NCBI RefSeq assembly: GCF_002356335.1
Contig: NZ_AP018165.1
Span: 4,464,001 to 4,528,000 of the forward strand
DNA from: [Mycobacterium] stephanolepidis
GTDB taxonomy: Bacteria > Actinomycetota > Actinomycetes > Mycobacteriales > Mycobacteriaceae
DNA: 64,000 nucleotides
Direction: 5' to 3'
Shown one piece after another: positions 56,233 through 64,000 of the stretch. A program made the position numbers and the translations under genes. Within the stretch, counting starts at the first letter, position 1; each line of letters begins with the position of its first letter. A model generated the notes under the pieces. It worked only from the letters and a program-made list of their open reading frames with translations, did no database searches and was not told where the DNA came from.

Positions 56233-57104
56233 CGTTCGCGCCGCAGAACGGAAGCCTCCTTGCGTACCGCCGAGGTGATCGCCTGCAGTGTCGAGGATTC
56301 GAATTTCCAATGTTGCCAATACAACGGCACATCGAGATACCGCCCCGGCGCCAGGTCGACAAGGCCGCTGCGATCCAACTGCTCAAGCATCATTCCCCAG
56401 CCCAATCCGACCCGCAGCGCCTCGGTGTTTCCACTCGTCGTAGGCACGTAATGCTCCGGGACAGCGACGTACCGACGAAAGAGCTTGCGCAAGAACTGAT
56501 CTTGGAGTGCATCACGCCTGTCCCACCGCATCATCGGCGCCCGCCGCACGGCCTCGATCCCCGAGTCGAGCAGACCGTCCGGGAGGTAGCGTGCAACGTA
56601 CCCCGGCGACGCCATCCCGAAGTACCGCATGGAGCCAAGCGGTTCGGAGCGGCATCCGGCGATGGGCTTCGGCTCTGTGGTCACCGCTGCCATCACCACG
56701 CCTGCGCGCAACAACTCGGCGGAATGATCCTGATCCTCAACGCGGATGTCGATAAGCACGCCGTCGGGAATCTGCGCCAACACCGACCCCATCCAGGTTT
56801 CGAATGAGTCGGCATTCACCGCGATCGCGACCCGGATCGGAGATCCATCGACACCCATCTCTCGCAACGCCTCACGCTCGAGCGTGCCGACCTGCGCTGC
56901 GAGCCGCATCAACGATGCACCCGCATCGGTTGCCACACAGGGCTTCTCCCGGCGAACCAGCACCTGGCCCACAGATTGCTCCAGGGCCTTGACGCGTTGA
57001 CTCACCGCCGAGGGGGTGATGACAAGCCGCCGGGCAGCAGCATCAAAGCTGCCCTCTTCGATGACGGCGGCGAAGGCGACCAGCTGCTGCGAGTCCAAAC
57101 TCAC
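56229..57104 (-). CDS. lysG: LysG-type LysR regulator (ArgP/LysG)
   Basis: 291 residues from GTG 57104. HTH MSLDSQQLVAFAAVIEEGSFDAAARRLVITPSAVSQRVKALEQSVG, then the LysR effector domain (IRVAIAVNADSFETWMGSVLAQIPDG). The divergent LysE-type exporter makes this a lysine/basic-amino-acid-responsive activator, as for Rv1985c/Rv1986 and Corynebacterium LysG/LysE. Its end overlaps the IclR gene's stop by four bases. Confidence 0.9.
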   Translation of the reverse strand: MSLDSQQLVAFAAVIEEGSFDAAARRLVITPSAVSQRVKALEQSVGQVLVRREKPCVATDAGASLMRLAAQVGTLEREALREMGVDGSPIRVAIAVNADSFETWMGSVLAQIPDGVLIDIRVEDQDHSAELLRAGVVMAAVTTEPKPIAGCRSEPLGSMRYFGMASPGYVARYLPDGLLDSGIEAVRRAPMMRWDRRDALQDQFLRKLFRRYVAVPEHYVPTTSGNTEALRVGLGWGMMLEQLDRSGLVDLAPGRYLDVPLYWQHWKFESSTLQAITSAVRKEASVLRRER

Positions 57105-57120
57105 ATTAGTAATTCTAATG
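57104..57120. promoter_or_regulatory. LysG-type operator
   Basis: CATTAG-TAATT-CTAATG, 6-bp arms and a T-N11-A core as expected for a LysR-type site, directly between the divergent lysG and lysE genes. Confidence 0.6.
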
Positions 57121-57175
57121 CAGAGTAAGAATCATTAGCTGTACTGCATCGCATCGCGTGCCTAACGTCGATGTT

Positions 57176-57769
57176 GTGACCGTCCTCTTCCTCGGCTTTC
57201 TGACCGGAATGTCCCTCATTGCCGCCATCGGTGCCCAGAACGCCTTCGTACTCAGACAAGGGATTCGCAGTGAGTACGTGCTGCCGGTGGTCGCCGTCTG
57301 CATCACCGGCGACTTTCTACTCATCACCGCGGGCATCGGTGGCCTCGGTGGCCTGATCGCGGCTACGCCGAGTCTGCTCACCGTGGCCAAGGTGGGCGGC
57401 GCCGCGTTTCTGATCTGCTACGGATTGTTGGCCGCGCACCGCGCATTGCGACCCGGGACTCTGGTTCCCGCCGAATCCAATCCGGCTCGCCTCGGCGCGG
57501 TTCTGATGACCGCACTGGCCATCACCTTCTTGAACCCGCATGTCTATCTCGACACCGTGGTGCTGCTCGGGTCGCTCGCCAACGCGCACCAGGATGCACG
57601 CTGGCTGTTCGGCGCGGGCGCCCTGACCGCGAGTGTCGTCTGGTTCGTCGGGCTCGGATTCGGCGCCCGCCATCTCGCCGGGCTGTTCCAGCGTCCCGGA
57701 ACCTGGCGCGCGCTCGACGCCTTCATCGCCGTCGCCATGATCGCACTGGGCCTCTCGCTGATCGTGTGA
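57176..57769 (+). CDS. lysE: LysE-family amino-acid exporter
   Basis: 197 residues from GTG 57176 (an earlier GTG at 57158 is less likely). Six hydrophobic segments; the start [31 protein letters not shown] is the family signature and [16 protein letters not shown] the second conserved part. It exports basic amino acids such as lysine or arginine across the plasma membrane. Confidence 0.92.
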   Translation: MTVLFLGFLTGMSLIAAIGAQNAFVLRQGIRSEYVLPVVAVCITGDFLLITAGIGGLGGLIAATPSLLTVAKVGGAAFLICYGLLAAHRALRPGTLVPAESNPARLGAVLMTALAITFLNPHVYLDTVVLLGSLANAHQDARWLFGAGALTASVVWFVGLGFGARHLAGLFQRPGTWRALDAFIAVAMIALGLSLIV

Positions 57770-57836
57770 TCACTCTTGCCGAACCATTTGGTTCGGTGTT
57801 AGCGTCCTTCCCGAACCAACTGACTTGGGAGAGACA

Positions 57837-58304
57837 ATGGATGTCGACAAGGCCCGAACCCGCTTCGCCGAACTTCGAGGCCACCGGGACGTCAGTCCCG
57901 CCGACCTCGACGAGATCTGGGCCGCGCTCGATACCGTCCGACCCGAAGACATGCTCGGCAGCTGGAAGGGCGACGAGTTCCACACCGGACACAAGATGAA
58001 CGGCCAGCTGGCCGCCGCCCGCTGGTACGGCAAGATCTTCACCTCCATCAACGACGTCGAGCCGATCGTCTGCTACGACGACGACGGAAAGTTGTTCTCC
58101 AACAACGATTTGAGCCTGGGCGGTGCAACCCTGTGGGATATCGAGTTCCGCGGCGAGGTCACCGGCACCATGGTGTACGACGGACAGCCCACCTTCGATC
58201 ATTTCAAGTGGGTCGATGAGAACACGCTGATGGGCATCATGAACGGCAAGCGTCAGCGCGCCAGCGGCAACTACCTCTACTTCATCCTCGAACGCGATCA
58301 GTGA
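57837..58304 (+). CDS. GXWXG / DUF4334 domain protein
   Basis: 155 residues. MLGSWKGDEFHTGHKM contains the GxWxG motif, and LFSNNDLSLGGATLWDIEFRGEV the DUF4334 part. Start ATG 57837 is set by GGGAGAGACA. The function of this family is not well known. It overlaps the alcohol dehydrogenase gene by GTGA, so the pair may act on one substrate. Confidence 0.85.
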   Translation: MDVDKARTRFAELRGHRDVSPADLDEIWAALDTVRPEDMLGSWKGDEFHTGHKMNGQLAAARWYGKIFTSINDVEPIVCYDDDGKLFSNNDLSLGGATLWDIEFRGEVTGTMVYDGQPTFDHFKWVDENTLMGIMNGKRQRASGNYLYFILERDQ

Positions 58305-59368
58305 AAGTCACCGCGGCACTGAGCCGATCGGCAGAATCTTCATTCACACTCGAAGAGGTCCAACTCGAGGAGCCACGCTCCGATGAGGTGCTCGTCAAGA
58401 TTCACGCCACCGGCCTGTGCCACACCGACCTGACCTTCAAATCACAGGTACCGGTCCCGGCGGTGCTGGGCCATGAGGGCGCGGGGATCGTGCAGGCGGT
58501 GGGCACCGAGGTGACCGGCATCCGGCCAGGAGACCGGGTGGTCTTGAGCTACCGCAGCTGCGGCGAGTGCCGACAGTGCAATGCGGGTGAGCGGGCCTAC
58601 TGCTCCCGCGCCGCCCGGCTCAACCTCTCCGGTACCCGACTCGACGGCACGACGGCTCTGTCGCAGAACGGAAACGGACTGTTCGGCTCGTTCTTCGGAC
58701 AGTCCAGCTTCGCCCAGTACGCACTCGCAACGGCCGACAACACCGTCGTGGTGGACCCCTCCACGGACCTCACTACCGCCGCGCCCCTTGGCTGCGGTCT
58801 GCAGACCGGTGCCGGCGCAGTGCTCAACGTACTTACACCCGAACCAGATTCGCGTCTCGTGGTGTTCGGCGCGGGCGGTGTCGGACTGGCAGCGGTGATG
58901 GCCGCCAAGGCAGTCGGCGTGCAGACGATCTTCGCCGTGGACCCGGTCGCCTCACGACGAGACAAAGCCTTCGAATTGGGCGCGACTCATACCGTCGATC
59001 CCACGGCCCAGGACGTGACCACCGTCGCACGCGGAGCCACCCATGCCCTGGACACCACCGCCAACCCCGATGTCATCGCTACGGCGCTCGGCCTGCTGCG
59101 GCAGCGCGGCGTACTGGTTCTGGTCGGACTGGGCGCCTCGCACGGAACAATCGATCTCACCGATCTGATGTTCGGAGGCAAGGTGATCCGCGGATGCATC
59201 GAGGGCGACGCCAATCCCCAGGAGTTCATTCCGGAACTGTTGAGGATGCACGCGCAGGGCCGCTTTCCGATCGAGTCGCTGATCCGCACCTACCCGGCGC
59301 GCGATATCGATCGAGCCGTCGCAGATGCGCGATCGGGAGCCGCGATCAAACCGGTGCTGCTCTGGTGA
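58301..59368 (+). CDS. Zinc-dependent alcohol dehydrogenase (aryl-alcohol type)
   Basis: 355 residues. Catalytic zinc ligands in GLCHTDLT and GHEGAGIVQ, structural zinc Cys in SCGECRQCNAGERAYC, and the NAD fold LVVFGAGGVGLAAVMAAKAVG with AVDP. It oxidises primary alcohols or reduces aldehydes. Start GTG 58301 and stop 59368 overlap with the neighbours by four bases each, so DUF4334, dehydrogenase and TetR form one unit. Confidence 0.92.
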   Translation: MKVTAALSRSAESSFTLEEVQLEEPRSDEVLVKIHATGLCHTDLTFKSQVPVPAVLGHEGAGIVQAVGTEVTGIRPGDRVVLSYRSCGECRQCNAGERAYCSRAARLNLSGTRLDGTTALSQNGNGLFGSFFGQSSFAQYALATADNTVVVDPSTDLTTAAPLGCGLQTGAGAVLNVLTPEPDSRLVVFGAGGVGLAAVMAAKAVGVQTIFAVDPVASRRDKAFELGATHTVDPTAQDVTTVARGATHALDTTANPDVIATALGLLRQRGVLVLVGLGASHGTIDLTDLMFGGKVIRGCIEGDANPQEFIPELLRMHAQGRFPIESLIRTYPARDIDRAVADARSGAAIKPVLLW

Positions 59369-59952
59369 GCGCCATGCGAGCGGCCGGGCAGGCCACACAT
59401 GATCGGATCATGGCGGCGGCCAAGGCCGAATTCACCGAGCACGGCTTCGCCGGTGCGCGACTCAACCGAATTGCCACCAATGCGAACGCAAGTAAGGAAC
59501 GGCTGTACAGCTACTTTGAGAGCAAGGAACAGCTGTTTGAAGCCGTTGTGGCGCAATGGATCAATGATGCGCCATACAAGGTGCCGCTGCGCGCCGAGGA
59601 CGTGCCGGGCTACGTCGCGGGCCTCTTCGACAACATCGTCGCCGACCCCCAGGGCGCACGGTTGCAGCGCTGGATCGAGCTGGAAGCCCCCGACGGGATG
59701 TTCGACAACCACGTACTGCGCCGCATCTTCCACGCGAAACTCGACGAGGTACGTCGGGGGCAGCGGTCCGGGCTCATCGATCCGACCTGGGACCCCACCT
59801 GTCTGCTCATGATGCTGATCGATATCGCCTACTCGATGGCGGCTAGTGGATTCGGTATCGACCGGATTGTCGGCGAACCGCTCGGTGACGAGGTGCTCGC
59901 GGACCGCCGCGCTGCGGCCGCCGAGGCGGCACGCCGGTTGGTGGCCGGTTAA
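59365..59952 (+). CDS. TetR-family regulator
   Basis: 195 residues from GTG 59365 overlapping the previous TGA (ATG 59374 possible). HTH THDRIMAAAKAEFTEHGFAGARLNRIATNANASKERLYSYFESKEQLFEAV. It is the last gene of the DUF4334-dehydrogenase operon and probably its own regulator. No obvious operator seen at the operon start. Confidence 0.9.
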   Translation: MSAMRAAGQATHDRIMAAAKAEFTEHGFAGARLNRIATNANASKERLYSYFESKEQLFEAVVAQWINDAPYKVPLRAEDVPGYVAGLFDNIVADPQGARLQRWIELEAPDGMFDNHVLRRIFHAKLDEVRRGQRSGLIDPTWDPTCLLMMLIDIAYSMAASGFGIDRIVGEPLGDEVLADRRAAAAEAARRLVAG

Positions 59953-60010
59953 CGAAGTTCGCCGCCAATCGCACCACCCCCTGCTTGCCTGTGCCAGCTA
60001 CTCTCGATAT

Positions 60011-61003
60011 GTGCCGTCCGCGATATTGACCCGCCGCGGGTTTCTCGCTGCCGGTGCCACGCTCGCCGCGGGCGCCGCGCTGGCCGCCTGCACCAAGGAC
60101 TCTGCCCCCACCTCTGAGCGCAACGGCGTCGCCGTCATCAAGCACGCGTTCGGTACCACCGAGGTCAAGACCCCGCCAAAACGCATCGTCAGCGCCGGGT
60201 ACACCGAACACGACTATCTGCTGGCGCTGGGCATCGTCCCTATCGCGGTCACCGAGTGGTACGGCGGCTTCCCCTACGCGACGTGGCCGTGGGCCACCGA
60301 TCGTCTCGGCACCGCCACACCCGAGGTGCTCACCCTCACCGACGGGCTGATGGTCGACAAGATCGCATCCCTGAAACCCGACCTCATCCTGGCCACCGAC
60401 GCCGGGCTGGACCAGGACACCTATAACAAGTTGTCTGGTATCGCGCCGACTATCGCGCAGTCGGGCAGGTACGCGTTCTTCGAGCCGTGGAAGGACCAGG
60501 CCAAGGCCATCGGGCAGTCCGTGTTCAAGCCGTCGGAGATGGACGCCGTGGTGCAGGCCGTCGACAGCAGATTCGCTTCGGCCACATCCGCACACCCCAG
60601 CTTCAAAGACAAGAAGGTCATCTACCTCCAGGGCGAACTACTCGACGGACAGGCCATCGCATACCGATCCGGACCGCGCACCGGATTCCTCAGCTCTCTC
60701 GGGTTGGTCATTCCCGCCGAGTTGGAGAGCTACGGCAAGGCCGACCAGCTCGCACATCTTCCGGCGGATCAGCTTGCCGGCGTGCTCGGGCAGGCCGATG
60801 TGCTGCTGTGGGGTACCGAGTCCGATGAGCAGAGCACCGCACTGCAGGCCGACCCGGTGATCACCAAGCTGGGCTCCTCGCTGCTGAACCGCAGCATCTT
60901 CGCCGGCAAGGAGTTGGCCGGCGCCATCAACTTCAGCTCGCCGCTGAGTCTGACGTACGTGGTGGACAACCTGGTCCCCCAGCTGGCCCGAGTACTGGGG
61001 TGA
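60011..61003 (+). CDS. fecB2: Iron-siderophore binding lipoprotein FecB2-like
   Basis: 330 residues, the length of Rv0265c. GTG 60011; Tat-like TRRGFLAAGATLAAGAALAAC gives a lipobox with lipidated Cys. The mature part is the class III substrate-binding fold: PPKRIVSAGYTEHDYLLALGIVPIAVTEWYGG, KPDLILATDAGL, DVLLWGTESDEQ. It binds a ferric siderophore outside the membrane. No permease or ATPase gene is adjacent in the window. The stop overlaps the next gene by GTGA. Confidence 0.88.
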   Translation: MPSAILTRRGFLAAGATLAAGAALAACTKDSAPTSERNGVAVIKHAFGTTEVKTPPKRIVSAGYTEHDYLLALGIVPIAVTEWYGGFPYATWPWATDRLGTATPEVLTLTDGLMVDKIASLKPDLILATDAGLDQDTYNKLSGIAPTIAQSGRYAFFEPWKDQAKAIGQSVFKPSEMDAVVQAVDSRFASATSAHPSFKDKKVIYLQGELLDGQAIAYRSGPRTGFLSSLGLVIPAELESYGKADQLAHLPADQLAGVLGQADVLLWGTESDEQSTALQADPVITKLGSSLLNRSIFAGKELAGAINFSSPLSLTYVVDNLVPQLARVLG

Positions 61004-61395
61004 CGAGCTACCCAGCCGCCCGTCCCGCACAGCCGTACTGGGTTGACGTTGTGGTTCGCGTGGTTGGGGGCCTCGTCGGCGCGACCGCGCTTGGCATCTT
61101 CGGACTGGCGGCCTACATGGTGTTGTCGTCCCGGCTGTCGTCCAATCCGTACGCCGACCCACACGGCTACGGGCTGATCATGGGAATTGTGCTCGCCGTG
61201 CCCTTCGGACTGCTGGCCGCAGGCACCCTGCCGTTGGCTCTCCCCCGCCGACAATGGCTTCGCGCCTTCGCCATCGGCTTCGTCGTATATGTCGCGTCAG
61301 TGACACTGTTGATCTACTCGGCCGCCACCATGCCCAACCGCCCTCCGCCCTGTGCGACAAATCCACCCGCGCCCCACTGCAAGCACGCACCCTAG
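61000..61395 (+). CDS. Small membrane protein
   Basis: 131 residues from GTG 61000. Three hydrophobic helices: VVVRVVGGLVGATALGIFGL, LIMGIVLAVPFGLLAAGTL and AFAIGFVVYVASVTLLIYSA, then a Pro/Cys-rich tail. Co-translated with fecB2. Function unknown. Confidence 0.7.
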   Translation: MTSYPAARPAQPYWVDVVVRVVGGLVGATALGIFGLAAYMVLSSRLSSNPYADPHGYGLIMGIVLAVPFGLLAAGTLPLALPRRQWLRAFAIGFVVYVASVTLLIYSAATMPNRPPPCATNPPAPHCKHAP

Positions 61396-61405
61396 ACTTC
61401 GCGGA

Positions 61406-62119
61406 ATGGCGACAAGCGAGGTCGAGACAAGCCCCCAGGATCATGTGGTCTTCGCCCAGGTAGGCCGCAGCTACTATCCACTGCTGTCAGCAGTCTTTGT
61501 CGGCGTAGTACTTATCTCGAACGTGGCTGCCACCAAGGCAATTGGCTTTGGCCCTGTAGTCGGCGATTGGTCGCTGATCACCGACGGGGCGTTTGTGCTG
61601 TTCCCCTTGAGCTATGTGATCGGCGATGTGCTCAGTGAGGTCTACGGGTATCGCGCCACCAACCGGGTGATCTTGCTCGGGTTCGCGATGGAGCTCCTGG
61701 CGTGCATGGTGTTGTGGACGGCCAAGATCCTGCCGCCCGCCGACTTCTATCCCAACCAAGAGGCCTTTTCCACCATCGTCACCAGCATCACCACACTCAT
61801 GGTGGCAGGACTCGCGGGATACCTTGTCGGACAAACACTTAACGCGCTCGTGGTGGTGCGAATGAAGAAGCGCTCCAAGGAGCGTCACCTGTGGGCGCGA
61901 CTGGTGGGTTCGACGGTCATCGGTGAGTTCGCCGATTCACTGGTGTTCTGTTCCATTGCGGCCACCGCACTCGGCATTCACACCTTCGGTCAGTTGGCGA
62001 CGTACACGGCCCTGGGCTGGATCTTCAAGTCCGTGGTGGAGATCGTGATGCTGCCGATCACTTATCGGGTGATCGCCTACATCAAGAAGCACGAGCCGAC
62101 TTATACACAGGCCGGATAA
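61406..62119 (+). CDS. yhhQ: Queuosine-precursor transporter (YhhQ/VUT family)
   Basis: 237 residues, six membrane segments. SNVAATKAI, GDVLSEVYGYRATNRVI and the conserved GSTVIGEFADSLVFCSIAA are the family marks. It imports queuine/preQ0-type 7-deazaguanines. ATG 61406 is chosen by family start; the frame is open further upstream. No preQ1 riboswitch seen before it. Confidence 0.88.
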   Translation: MATSEVETSPQDHVVFAQVGRSYYPLLSAVFVGVVLISNVAATKAIGFGPVVGDWSLITDGAFVLFPLSYVIGDVLSEVYGYRATNRVILLGFAMELLACMVLWTAKILPPADFYPNQEAFSTIVTSITTLMVAGLAGYLVGQTLNALVVVRMKKRSKERHLWARLVGSTVIGEFADSLVFCSIAATALGIHTFGQLATYTALGWIFKSVVEIVMLPITYRVIAYIKKHEPTYTQAG

Positions 62120-62158
62120 ACGCACCCCTAGGCGTGGCCACGGGAGTACCGTCGAAAT

Positions 62159-62802
62159 ATGAGTACCGCAACGGATTTGAAGGTGCGGGATCACGGGGAT
62201 CGGGCGTTGTTGCTCGAGTGCACATCCGTGCAGGAAGTGCTGGCGTGGACGTCGGCGCTGAATGCCGACCCTATCGACGGCGTCACCGATATCGTTCCCG
62301 CGTCCCGCACCGTACTTCTCAAGCTCGACAGCCCTGCCGACCAGGCCATAGTGCGCCACCGGCTGACACAACGCACGGCACCGTCGGGTGCGGCGGAGGG
62401 CACCGAATCGCCGCCGGTAACCATCCCGGTGCGGTACGACGGTCTCGATCTTGAAGAGGTTGCCGAGCATACGGGCCTCGGTGTCGATGGTGTCATCGCG
62501 GCACACACCGGGACGGTGTGGACCGTCGGATTCTGCGGATTCTCACCAGGATTCGCGTACCTCGTGGGCGGGGACACACGTCTGGCCATCCCCCGTCGCG
62601 CCGACCCGCGCACCAAAGTACCTGCCGGTGCCGTCGCACTCGCCGGCGAGTTCAGCGGGATTTACCCGCGTGAATCTCCCGGCGGCTGGCAACTGATCGG
62701 CAGCACCGACGCCGTCATCTGGGACCTCGACCGCAACCCGCCTGCGCTACTCACGCCCGGCACCCGCGTCCGGTTCCACGTGCACACCCAAGGGACGATC
62801 GC

Positions 62803-62806
<4 letters not shown>
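62159..62806 (+). CDS. pxpB: 5-oxoprolinase subunit PxpB (KipI-like)
   Basis: 215 residues. [49 protein letters not shown] and [38 protein letters not shown] are the KipI/allophanate hydrolase subunit 1 marks. With PxpC it forms the ATP-dependent oxoprolinase activity together with PxpA (LamB/YcsF), which is not in the window. Overlaps pxpC by ATGA. Confidence 0.9.

Positions 62807-64000
<1,194 letters not shown>

Noticed and set aside
61340..61406. preQ1 riboswitch before yhhQ
   Set aside because: The gap after the preceding gene is only ten bases and shows no aptamer-like structure.

Overview
The window is GC-rich actinobacterial DNA. It most likely comes from a rapidly growing mycobacterium of the Mycobacteroides abscessus/chelonae type. 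The grounds are an MmpS/MmpL pair, a PepD-type HtrA protease, a FadD2/FadE6 block with a LigD-polymerase-like gene, FecB2, PxpB/PxpC-like genes and an aac(2')-I gene cut by the right edge. From about 28.8 kb onward many genes follow, from memory, the M. tuberculosis Rv0262c-Rv0276 neighbourhood, with extra blocks inserted. Species assignment is inference.

Layout. 0-9.3 kb: end of a phosphodiesterase gene; a LuxR/MalT-type regulator split by one in-frame TAG; pepD; mmpS-mmpL, with mmpL frameshifted by one base; and a divergent TetR gene with a 12-bp-arm palindrome between them. 9.3-24 kb: an accessory zone with orphan ORFs, a Fic protein, a tRNA-Gly(CCC) with integrase and excisionase beside it, an IS256-type element, two same-length (864 bp) IS5-type elements that each interrupt a gene and leave a TAA duplication, a TylF-type methyltransferase, an IS481 relic, an IS3-type element and a decayed secreted-protein gene.

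24-43 kb: chromosomal genes: hydrolase, methyltransferase, polyprenyl sugar-phosphotransferase, MpaB-type oxygenase with TetR, VOC protein, and the TetR-hydrolase-dehydrogenase-SDR-fadE6-hydrolase run. SRPBCC, enoyl-reductase-like, fadD2 and LigD-polymerase-like genes follow. This block looks built for lipid or sterol-like substrate oxidation.

43-50 kb: a Cox3/Cox4 (NorE/NorF-like) operon without a catalytic subunit, preceded by a consensus CRP box and a well-initiated 47-codon ORF. Next comes an oxidative module: SDR, diiron protein, flavin monooxygenase and MerR on one strand, with a 2Fe-2S flavin reductase divergent. 50-56 kb: acyl-CoA catabolism (acetoacetyl-CoA synthetase, FadD35-like, CitE-like, MaoC-like) with a divergent IclR regulator. 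56-64 kb: LysG/LysE pair, DUF4334-alcohol dehydrogenase-TetR operon, FecB2, small membrane protein, YhhQ, PxpB, PxpC and the start of aac(2')-I.

Gene damage (nonsense, frameshift, IS) is concentrated in 0-24 kb; I saw no interrupted frames from 24 to 64 kb.
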